DNA of 64,000 bases from JAZBPO01 sp963691775 (GTDB lineage: Bacteria > Pseudomonadota > Gammaproteobacteria > Pseudomonadales > Azotimanducaceae). Of this stretch, positions 1 to 7,512 are shown in pieces (within the stretch, counting starts at the first letter, position 1; the number at the start of each line of letters is the position of its first letter). A model generated the notes under the pieces. It saw nothing but the letters and a program-made list of their open reading frames with translations, was not told where the DNA came from and did no database searches. The stretch spans positions 3,782,001-3,846,000 of the forward strand of contig OY829369.1 of NCBI GenBank assembly GCA_963691775.1, given 5' to 3'. The position numbers were made by a program, and so were the translations under genes.

Positions 1-89
1 ACTGCACGCGCGGCAGCCTTCAGGCATGACTTCTGCTTAGAGCCATAAGACAGCGCCGAGGTTGGGGCTTCTCCGTGGAGGAACGATTT

Positions 90-1763
90 ATGGCCCGATG
101 GTTACGCTTGCTGGCGTACATCTGCTTCTGGAGCACCCTGTCCTCCGCGGCCGCTGCCAGCGAGGCAACGCTGACAACCAATCAGGGCCCGATCGGGATT
201 TCCTGGGTCAGCGACCGGTTCACCGGCTACAACGGCTATGGCAAGCCAAACAACGTTACCAATATCAATGCGCAGCTTCCCCAGAGCTTTCTTGTCGACG
301 TATATGCGCGCCTGCCGAATGGCAGGCGCGTCAACCCGTCGTACATCGATCAGGCCTCTAAGGGGAATCTCGTTGTAGACAGCGACTTCACTGGCCAGAT
401 GACCGTGAGCGTGACCTTCCTCAACGAAGGCGCCGGCTATCGGAACGCCTTCGGCTACTTTCTCTATGATCCGAGCGACCCGCCGACAGCGGTCACCGAT
501 GTAGGGGACCACAAGCTCATTTTCCCGAACGCGTCTAAATGGAGCGGCGGGCAGCTTCTTCAAGGCGATACGGTGCCGATGGACGTCACCCTGACCGCCG
601 GGCAGGCCATGGGCTTCTTCGTCATGTCCAACGCCTATGGCTGGGGGACGAGCACGAACAACGCCGAGCTCCAATCGATTGGTGCCCATGGCCAGCCGTT
701 CTACAGCCTTGCGGATCTCAACCCTGAACCTGCCGAACTCCGTCAGCACAACGTTGTCTTCTATGACGAGAGCACGGAGCTTCTGGTGATCGGCTTCGAG
801 GACCTCGATCGAAGGGGCGCAGACAACGATTTCAATGACCTCATCTTCTCGGTCGAGGCCACGCCTGTGGCTGCCCTCGTCGGCGTTGACGAAACTGGCG
901 CCGCCGAGACCGGGGGGTTCGACCCGCTGGTGGAGCCGCCCGAGCCGCCACCTGGAAGCACGACCTTCTATCCGTCGAGCAGCGGTTTCGCGACGCTCAT
1001 GTTCGAGGACTTGTGGCCGAGCATGGGTGACTACGACTTCAATGATCTTGTCGTCAGTTATCGCATGGCGGTGAGCAAGGATGTCGATGACGCGGTTCAG
1101 TCGATCGAGATGACCTATCGAATACAGGCCGTGGGTGCGGCGTTTCATAATGGCTTCGCCCTGCATCTTCCTAACGTTCAGGGAAGCAACGTCAAGAGCG
1201 CTCGACTCAGCTACGGCGGCGAAGAGACTGCGCTCGCGCCTGAGGTCGGCCCTAGCGAGACGGTGTTCATCCTCTCTGCTGATGTATGGCAGGACGTGAC
1301 CAATGACTGTCCGATGTTCCGGACGATTTCCAGCTGCATGTCGCAGATCAGCGAGCAATTTACGTTCACGGTCGAGTTCCACGATGCCGTGACGGAGCAG
1401 AGCATCGGCTCGCCGCCCTTTGATCCCTTCATCTTCGCTTCTGCGAGCCACCCCCGTGGCAGTTACGATGCGCGCGCGTGGGAAGTTCACCTGAAGGAGT
1501 TCTCCGGTACCAGCGTGTTCAACGCCAGCCTCTTCGGCGTTCTTGATGATGCAAGCAACAGCGTGAACAGCTTCGTCAATGCCAACAACATGCCCTGGGC
1601 CATGAACATCAGCGATGCGTTCGCACATGCCTCGGAATCTAAAGACATCCTCCTGGCCTACCCTGACTTCGAGCAGTGGGTGCTATCCGCGGGGGCCGAG
1701 AAGCCGGATTGGTACAAGAAGGAGAACGGGGTGGCCGTGCATATCATTGACGAGGCGAACTAG
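90..1763 (+). CDS. Secreted LruC/DUF4114-type protein
   Basis: The product is about 557 residues with an N-terminal signal peptide (hydrophobic LLAYICFWSTLSSAAAA). Two acidic repeats stand out: EDLDRRGADNDFNDLIF near residue 240 and EDLWPSMGDYDFNDLVV near residue 315. The first resembles the DUF4114 core. The second, with the part after it, resembles the LruC domain found in secreted bacterial proteins. The D-x-DFNDL motifs look like calcium sites, which is inference. I chose ATG 90 over the upstream GTG at 75 because GGAGG lies just ahead of it. It is followed two bases later by a lipoprotein gene, so the two are probably co-transcribed. The biochemical role is unknown; a surface or matrix protein is likely. 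Confidence 0.8.
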   Translation: MARWLRLLAYICFWSTLSSAAAASEATLTTNQGPIGISWVSDRFTGYNGYGKPNNVTNINAQLPQSFLVDVYARLPNGRRVNPSYIDQASKGNLVVDSDFTGQMTVSVTFLNEGAGYRNAFGYFLYDPSDPPTAVTDVGDHKLIFPNASKWSGGQLLQGDTVPMDVTLTAGQAMGFFVMSNAYGWGTSTNNAELQSIGAHGQPFYSLADLNPEPAELRQHNVVFYDESTELLVIGFEDLDRRGADNDFNDLIFSVEATPVAALVGVDETGAAETGGFDPLVEPPEPPPGSTTFYPSSSGFATLMFEDLWPSMGDYDFNDLVVSYRMAVSKDVDDAVQSIEMTYRIQAVGAAFHNGFALHLPNVQGSNVKSARLSYGGEETALAPEVGPSETVFILSADVWQDVTNDCPMFRTISSCMSQISEQFTFTVEFHDAVTEQSIGSPPFDPFIFASASHPRGSYDARAWEVHLKEFSGTSVFNASLFGVLDDASNSVNSFVNANNMPWAMNISDAFAHASESKDILLAYPDFEQWVLSAGAEKPDWYKKENGVAVHIIDEAN

Positions 1764-1765
1764 GC

Positions 1766-2269
1766 ATGGACATCACTTTGAGAAGTCTTCTCTTTGGAGT
1801 GTCAGTGATCGCGCTTTCGAGCTGTGGCGGCGGAGGGCAGACCGGGACTGAGCCCGAGCTGGACGCCGCGGGCGCGCCCGCTGGCGCTGCCCAGGGCACT
1901 GGCTCTGATGCGGCCGATGTCGAGAAAACCCTAGCGCCTAGCGCCTCTCTCGAGGTCGACCCGGCCTTCGATTTTCGCGTCGATTCGGACGTCAGGATCC
2001 TGGTGACCAGCATGGCGAGCACGCTCGGCGCGCTGAACGTCTATCACTCAACCGCATTTTTTGACGAACCAAGCCAGACGTACTATCCGGATTATGCCTC
2101 CCGTGTCGCGACCTGGCGGCCCTCGGAGGGGCAAGCGTTCGTTGTTCGCGTCAATGACAACTGGGAAGGCCTGCTGCTCGAGTTTGTTCCGGACACCGCC
2201 GATGGAGAGGAGCAGTATCTCTATTTTCCGCGGGCCGACCTCGGGGAAGGTATTGCGGTGGCGCTGTAG
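1766..2269 (+). CDS. Small putative lipoprotein
   Basis: The 167-residue product begins with a signal peptide ending in a lipobox (ALSSC, Cys 20) followed by a Gly-rich linker, so it should be a lipid-anchored envelope protein. I do not recognise the globular part, roughly residues 60-167. It starts two bases after the stop of the LruC-type gene, which indicates translational coupling and a shared job at the cell surface. The reading frame ends in TAG. Function unknown. Confidence 0.75.
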   Translation: MDITLRSLLFGVSVIALSSCGGGGQTGTEPELDAAGAPAGAAQGTGSDAADVEKTLAPSASLEVDPAFDFRVDSDVRILVTSMASTLGALNVYHSTAFFDEPSQTYYPDYASRVATWRPSEGQAFVVRVNDNWEGLLLEFVPDTADGEEQYLYFPRADLGEGIAVAL

Positions 2270-2513
2270 CGGCGACCGTTTCAGGTCTTCTGGCCAATGA
2301 GCGCCCGGTTTGCTACCGGAGGAGCATAGGCAGCTCGAGAGGTGCTAGCCCCGCGCCCAACGGCATTGCACCCATGAAGGGGGGCGCGCCGCGCGTCAGC
2401 CGCTGCGGCCGCGCGAATAGACGCTGGTGTGCTTCTGGCAGGTCGGCAGTGCGCTATAGGTGTTGCGCCGTGTTTAGGGGGTGCAGACCGTGATTTTGAC
2501 AATGATGACGCCG

Positions 2514-4943
2514 TCAGGCCGTGTCGACGCGACTAGGAATGCTCACCTCTGCAGACGCGGCCCCCTCTCGCTTCTGCTTCAATAGGAGTTTGGTGTACCG
2601 CTCAAGCTCTGCAAAGGAGACGGGTTTCGTCAGGAACTCATCCATTCCTGCAGCGAGGCACGTATCCCGATCTTCGGGGAAAGCGCTGGCCGTGAGGCCA
2701 ACGATCAGCGTGCGAGAGATCATGGCATTTCGCTCGATCGTACGTATGCGCCGAGTCGCTTCCAGGCCATCCATCTCGGGCATGTGCCAGTCCATGAAGA
2801 CGATGTCGAAGCGCTCGCCGCTCGTCAGCTGCTTCAGTGCTGAAGCGCCGTCGGATGCAGTGCTCACCTTCCAGGAGAGATTGGTCAGCAGCCCGGTCAG
2901 GATGATCTGGTTCACGGCCAGATCATCAACGATTAGGGCGTGCAGTTCGGGCGCCTGATCGCACGTGGAAAGCTCCGCCTCGCGCACCTCTCTGAGCCGC
3001 GCGCCGTGCTCTTCGAGACGGATGGCCGGCGCGGTTCTGGGCCGGCTCGCAGGTACGCTCCGAGAAGCCGTCTTCTTCTCGAGTGCAGCCCTGAACAGCT
3101 GTGGGAAAACAAGAATCGAGTCGTCGTCCACGCTGCCGTTCCTTCCGGGCGTACTGCCCGAACCGATGCATTCGATATGCGGTGCATCTCGAAAGCAACG
3201 CGGCGAGTCAGTGCGGTGAACTTGATCGGTCACGAACAGGCAGGGTGTCGAGGCGCCCTCGCTCTGGTCTGCTCGGAGCGTTGTCCAGCCGTTTTCTTCG
3301 ACGATCTCGCGGATGATGTGCGCGAGCCTGCTGTCCTCAAGCGCGATTGCGCAGCTTCCCGTAGGCAGAGGTACTTTGGAAAGCTGTGCAGATGATGGCG
3401 CTCTCCTGAGCGGGATTTCGCAGCAGAACCTGCTGCCGATTCCGAGCGTGCTCTCGACCTGGATCGTACCGTTCATGCCCTCCGCGAGCCTGGCGCTGAT
3501 TCCCAGCCCGAGCCCCGTCCCGCTCCATCGGCGCGATGCATTCACTTCGACCTGATGGAATGGATCGAAGATCTTCTCCAGCTGCTCTTCGCTGATGCCG
3601 GTGCCTGAATCGAGCACTTCTAGCGTGAGCATATCGCCGCCGCTGCACCGCTTGGCGCGCACTCGCGTGAGCACGAAACCAGCCTCTGTGAACTTCACGG
3701 CATTCGAGACGAGATTGGCCAGTATCTGGCGCAGACGATCTGCATCGCCGATCCAGATAGGGGGCACGCTGGGCGCAATGTCGACCAGAATGCTCACGGC
3801 CGATTTGCCAGCGCTTCGCCCGTAGAGGGTTGCCACGCTCGTAACCAGCGATTCGACGTCGAAGGGCTCGGACTTGAACTCTAGATCGACAGCGCCGAGC
3901 TTGGTGAAGTCGAGGATGTCGTTGACGACGACAAGGAGCTGCTCCGAGGAGCGTCTGATCAAATCCAGGTCATCGTTTACTGCTTCCGGGCTGGCACGCC
4001 GCTGGGCGAGCTCGACGCTGCCCAGAATGCCCTGCAGAGGGGTTCGCAGTTCATGGCTCATGTTCGCCAGAAACTGGCTCTTGGCTGCGCTCGCGTCCTC
4101 CGCAACCTGCTCGGCGACGCGTCGCGTCTCGATCTCTCGCTGAAGCTGGCGGGTTCTTTCCGCCACGATGAGCTCCAGTCCGCCCGAGTAGTCAGCGAGG
4201 CTCTCTCCCAGTGCGCGCAGTTCGGCCGGGCCGTCGTTGATCGGGTTGACGGCTCTTTCACCCGCGCGCGCCGCCAGCGCCTCTGCACGCAAGGCCTCGA
4301 GGGGAGCCACGACAAGGCGGTTGAACAGTCCGGCGACAAGCATCAGGAAGCCCAGGTAGAGCCCTACGGTGAACAGCACGCGTGAGGGGGCGTGTGCGCG
4401 TCTTTCGTCCAAGGCCGCCTCGAGGCGGAGCAGCTCGGCGCTTGCGCCTGCTTCGATGATCCGGATCTCGCGCGTGGCGACTTCGGCGGTTGCGTCCCAT
4501 GCAGCAAGCGTTTGAGTGTGAATCGCGCCGTTCTCTCCGATCTTGCCTTTGGCGTTCTGCAGGGCCTGTTCGGCTGCGGCCAGCTCTGCGAGGAGCCCTG
4601 CTATGTTGGCGGTCTTGTCTTGAAGAATGGGCGCGTCGGCCACGGATTCAACGATGGCTGCTGCGGTTCGGTTGGATTCGATTGCGCCCGGTGCCAGCCA
4701 GGTGTTGCCGCTGCCGTAGATCAGATCGCTCAGGGCGAGCCAGTGGCGAATCGCGTCACGCGCACGCTCGATCTCGGCGAGCGCGCGCGCACCCTGCGCG
4801 CTTGCGATCTGACGGCTGTCGATGCCGAGGTAGGTGGTCGCCAGTACGCTGACGAGGACACCGGTTGCCACGGCAATACTCAGGATCTGTAAAGACTCGA
4901 CGCGCCCGATCGTGACCGCGGAGACCTTGCGGCCAATGTTCAT
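2514..4943 (-). CDS. Membrane hybrid sensor histidine kinase
   Basis: The 809-residue protein has a transmembrane helix at about 18-38, a periplasmic region to about 185, a second helix at about 190-212 and a HAMP-like linker. It then has a dimerisation/phosphoacceptor domain with SHELRTP (His about 297), an ATPase domain with the N box LVSNAVKF near 415 and GTGLGLGIS near 475, a linker, and a C-terminal receiver with Asp about 718 (DWHMPEMDG) and Lys about 773. No output domain is attached, so a partner phosphotransfer protein or response regulator must lie elsewhere. Its ATG overlaps the stop of the upstream secreted-protein gene by four bases, so the two are translationally coupled and may form one sensing unit. 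Confidence 0.9.
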   Translation of the reverse strand: MNIGRKVSAVTIGRVESLQILSIAVATGVLVSVLATTYLGIDSRQIASAQGARALAEIERARDAIRHWLALSDLIYGSGNTWLAPGAIESNRTAAAIVESVADAPILQDKTANIAGLLAELAAAEQALQNAKGKIGENGAIHTQTLAAWDATAEVATREIRIIEAGASAELLRLEAALDERRAHAPSRVLFTVGLYLGFLMLVAGLFNRLVVAPLEALRAEALAARAGERAVNPINDGPAELRALGESLADYSGGLELIVAERTRQLQREIETRRVAEQVAEDASAAKSQFLANMSHELRTPLQGILGSVELAQRRASPEAVNDDLDLIRRSSEQLLVVVNDILDFTKLGAVDLEFKSEPFDVESLVTSVATLYGRSAGKSAVSILVDIAPSVPPIWIGDADRLRQILANLVSNAVKFTEAGFVLTRVRAKRCSGGDMLTLEVLDSGTGISEEQLEKIFDPFHQVEVNASRRWSGTGLGLGISARLAEGMNGTIQVESTLGIGSRFCCEIPLRRAPSSAQLSKVPLPTGSCAIALEDSRLAHIIREIVEENGWTTLRADQSEGASTPCLFVTDQVHRTDSPRCFRDAPHIECIGSGSTPGRNGSVDDDSILVFPQLFRAALEKKTASRSVPASRPRTAPAIRLEEHGARLREVREAELSTCDQAPELHALIVDDLAVNQIILTGLLTNLSWKVSTASDGASALKQLTSGERFDIVFMDWHMPEMDGLEATRRIRTIERNAMISRTLIVGLTASAFPEDRDTCLAAGMDEFLTKPVSFAELERYTKLLLKQKREGAASAEVSIPSRVDTA

Positions 4944-5575
4944 CCGATCTCATCGTTCCAGATTGCGGCGGTGACCTGGATGGTCTTGACCGCGGAGCGC
5001 GCCAGGGCTTCAAGAAGCGCCTCATGCGGAGCGAGCTCCGGATTGGATGCGATTGCGGCCTGCCAGGACTGATCTTCGAGCGCCTGCAGGATTTCTTCTG
5101 CGGACCGGCCCTCCATGAGTTCGCGGGCGGAGGCGGACAGCGCGACGGGGCACCCGGGGCCGCGGCATCGCTGGAAGCGAAAGCCGCGTACGCGAAGGTC
5201 GAGGTCGAGTGCCCATACAACCTCCATGAGTCCCCAGTTGCTGGCCTCCGTCCGCGAGTGAACGAAACCGATACGCTCGTCCCCGTTGAGAACGACATAC
5301 AGCGTATGGCGACCGAACTCGCGCGCGTGGAGGTCGAAGGGCAGGCTTTCCAGGACCTCCTCCCTCGCGTTCTGATCGATCAGTGCGACGCTGCTGAGAT
5401 GCGCGGTCGACTCGGGGAAAAGCTCACGTATCTGCCGGTCGGGATCGCGCAGCGCACAGAAAGCGATCGCCTGTGCGTCAGGTACCGTGAGTGCCAGGCA
5501 GAGAAGAGCGAAAATCAAGTGGCCGGAGAACAAGCGCGCCCGGGTTTGAAGGGAAACAGTCGTTTGGGGGGGCAT
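4940..5575 (-). CDS. Secreted putative sensor partner protein
   Basis: The 211-residue product has a signal peptide (hydrophobic segment at about 17-36, cleavage near AQA) and then a soluble domain. The part around 112-140 (MEVVWALDLDLRVRGF) and the C-terminal stretch are faintly like FMN-binding (RnfG-type) domains, but I would not assign the family on this. It sits between the outer-membrane barrel gene (23 bp upstream) and the hybrid kinase (4-bp overlap). That arrangement suggests a periplasmic protein presenting a ligand or redox signal to the kinase. The role is inference from context. Confidence 0.6.
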   Translation of the reverse strand: MPPQTTVSLQTRARLFSGHLIFALLCLALTVPDAQAIAFCALRDPDRQIRELFPESTAHLSSVALIDQNAREEVLESLPFDLHAREFGRHTLYVVLNGDERIGFVHSRTEASNWGLMEVVWALDLDLRVRGFRFQRCRGPGCPVALSASARELMEGRSAEEILQALEDQSWQAAIASNPELAPHEALLEALARSAVKTIQVTAAIWNDEIG

Positions 5576-5598
5576 GACGTGGGTACCGTCCCTGCGGG

Positions 5599-6699
5599 CT
5601 AGTATCTGATGCGCCTGCGCACCTGCAGGCTCAAGGAGCCGTCCGGTCCGCTCGCGTTCTTGGTATGAATCGGTCGCGCGTACTGGAGCGAAAACGCCAG
5701 ATCGTTGTTCGGCTCGAAGCGCCAGCCAAGGGTCAGCGAGCTCGTGCGCTCCGTTCCGTCGACACGTTCAGATGTCGAGTGGCGGTACTGTGAATAGGCG
5801 ATCCATGCGCCATCGCGCGCAAGAAAGTCCAGCTCCACGAATGCAAGGCTCGTGTCCTGCCCATCCGTTTCGCCGAACGAATACTCCCCTAGAAGCTCGT
5901 AGCGTCCGCTGATCCAGCGCAGATCCACACCCAGGCGACTGCGCTCCACTGGCTCAAGAGGTCTCTTGTAGCTGTGCACCGCGCCGTCGAGCACGGAGAT
6001 ACCGCCGCTGAGTCTGCGGTCGCGCCGCGTGCCGAGTCGGCCGGAAGCGATATACGGACTGTCGTTCGTTTTCCAGCTGTTGCCGCCGCCGCGTTGGAGC
6101 GCAACCTCATATTCGAAGTCGCCCACGATGCCGTGGCCCGCAACGCCCCAATCCCCTTTGACGCCGAGGTTCGGACCGCTCGTGATCTGGTGCAGGGTCC
6201 CGTTTGTCTCGATCACGTACTCGAGTCCGAACGGAACTTCGAAGTGGCCGACGCGGAATGCAAGCGCGCGCCCCGGCAGCACGCGAAAGTCTGCGTGCAC
6301 GTTGCGGAAGATCAGCTCTGCGTCGTCTTCGCCATCGAAGGGGCCGGGTATGGCGTCTGCGCCAACGAGTTTGGTCATGTACAGCTGAACGGTGATTCGG
6401 CCCAGATCCCCACGCGCGCCCTGGAGCACCTTCAGGGCGTCAACGCCAAGAAACAGCGTTCCGTTGTCCTCCGGTTCGCTGATTGCGGTGGAGTAGCGGC
6501 CGGCGAGATCGATGGCCGCGCGTGCATTGGACGTCAGGGGATGCTCTGCGCTCGCGACGCCGGCGCCGATCAGCGCGAGGAGACCGGCGAGCAGTTTTCG
6601 TGCCCGCGCCGCCTGAAGTCCTGCGGCCGAAGGAAGCCGTTCCGGTCCGTTCAGGCGGGTTGCTCGGGGGGATAGGCTGGCGTTTCCTTCCTTGAGCAT
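5599..6699 (-). CDS. Outer-membrane beta-barrel (porin-like) protein
   Basis: The 366-residue product carries a signal sequence (LLAGLLALIGAGVASA, after a long basic N-region). The rest is dominated by alternating aromatic/hydrophobic strands typical of a porin barrel, and it ends in an aromatic residue (RRRIRY), as outer-membrane proteins do for BAM recognition. Patterns such as RVGHFEVPFGLEY and WIAYSQYRHS fit the phosphate-selective-porin-like superfamily; the substrate cannot be read from sequence. First gene of a three-gene operon with the secreted protein and the hybrid kinase. The start codon is uncertain because the N-region before the hydrophobic core is unusually long. Confidence 0.65.
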   Translation of the reverse strand: MLKEGNASLSPRATRLNGPERLPSAAGLQAARARKLLAGLLALIGAGVASAEHPLTSNARAAIDLAGRYSTAISEPEDNGTLFLGVDALKVLQGARGDLGRITVQLYMTKLVGADAIPGPFDGEDDAELIFRNVHADFRVLPGRALAFRVGHFEVPFGLEYVIETNGTLHQITSGPNLGVKGDWGVAGHGIVGDFEYEVALQRGGGNSWKTNDSPYIASGRLGTRRDRRLSGGISVLDGAVHSYKRPLEPVERSRLGVDLRWISGRYELLGEYSFGETDGQDTSLAFVELDFLARDGAWIAYSQYRHSTSERVDGTERTSSLTLGWRFEPNNDLAFSLQYARPIHTKNASGPDGSLSLQVRRRIRY

Positions 6700-6865
6700 G
6701 ACGTGCGTACCACTCTTGTCTGTCGTAGCAATCCGCCTCGGCGTTTACCTTTCGTTCATATTGCAAGTCGCGGACTGCTCGCCGAACGCAGTCATCTTCA
6801 TGGGAAGACAGGATGGCGCTTGAGGCGTTACGTATGTTGTTTAAGCTAATCGGCGGAACATTTCT

Positions 6866-6883
6866 TGGCTAAATTGTTAGCCA
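6866..6883. promoter_or_regulatory. Perfect inverted repeat, possible operator
   Basis: TGGCTAA and TTAGCCA flank a 4-bp ATTG spacer. The site is in an AT-rich stretch about 170 bp ahead of the barrel operon, a normal place for a dimeric regulator site. No regulator gene is adjacent, so the binding protein is unknown. Confidence 0.4.
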
Positions 6884-7037
6884 GGTTTACATAAAGCCTT
6901 CGGCCGACGAGTGGCAGTTTGCCAGTAGGTAACAAACGCGCCTTGCCGCTGCGCGGCGAGATGCTGTCCGAGCCTGATTCGTCCCTGCCCCCGATCCTTC
7001 CGTCCATGCGTGCTGCGCGTGCGGACGCCGTGCCGAC

Positions 7038-7062
7038 GCCGTACGGACTTGCCGTACGGACT
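7038..7062. repeat. Two tandem copies of a 12-bp CCGTACGG motif
   Basis: GCCGTACGGACT occurs at 7038-7049 and again at 7051-7062, one base apart. Each copy contains the 8-bp palindrome CCGTACGG. Could be a paired protein site; function unknown. Confidence 0.5.
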
Positions 7063-7308
7063 CGCCGGCCATGTCGATCCGGATCGGTGTCCAGGGGGGG
7101 GGCTAGGGCGCCGCGAGGCGGTCGCGTTCGGGCACTGCGGTAGAGCCACCACGGGCCACCACTTGGATTCACGAGGCGCGCGGTCATGGGCGCAGGGCTC
7201 TTCTGCTCCCTTTGCCGAGCAGGGTATCGCTTGGGCTGCGACCGCATCCCCGTCGTTTCCACCAAGGTTCCTAAACCCATGGTCCCTGACTACAACGGTG
7301 CTTTGGGT

Positions 7309-7368
7309 AATCACCGTAGGTCATTACCGAGGTATTCACCGAGGTATTCACCGAGGTCATCACTGTCC
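7309..7368. repeat. 12-bp tandem repeat array upstream of ppc
   Basis: Five consecutive 12-mers can be laid out: AATCACCGTAGG, TCATTACCGAGG, TATTCACCGAGG, TATTCACCGAGG and the more diverged TCATCACTGTCC. The middle two are identical. The array ends about 145 bp ahead of the likely ppc start. Iteron-like arrays often bind a repeated protein, but slippage could also explain it. Confidence 0.6.
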
Positions 7369-7512
7369 GATGCTTGCGGCACCTGTACCTTGCTAGTGAG
7401 CCTATTCATCTCGCGGGTGCCCGCGCGTCAGCGTTGACGCGGGCGGAATCGTGGAGGCCTGTGATTGCTGCAACGCGGTCCTTGGGCATTTCCTTTCTGC
7501 GAGCGCGTTAGC

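Larger units (their letters stand above)
6700..7512. other. Divergent intergenic region, no credible gene
   Basis: About 800 bp separate the minus-strand barrel operon from ppc. The first part (about 6820-6900) is clearly less GC-rich than its surroundings and probably holds the operon promoter. Reading frames here (for example a minus-strand frame at 6846-7280) are rich in Arg, Pro and Ser and look non-coding. The region holds an 18-bp inverted repeat, a doubled 13-bp motif and a 12-bp tandem array, listed separately. Confidence 0.6.

Noticed and set aside
102..1628. Long minus-strand open frame opposite the LruC-type gene
   Set aside because: It mirrors the real gene, has His/Arg/Glu-rich composition and no domain; high GC content creates such frames.
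7309..7368. CRISPR array
   Set aside because: Units are contiguous 12-mers with no spacers and no cas genes nearby.
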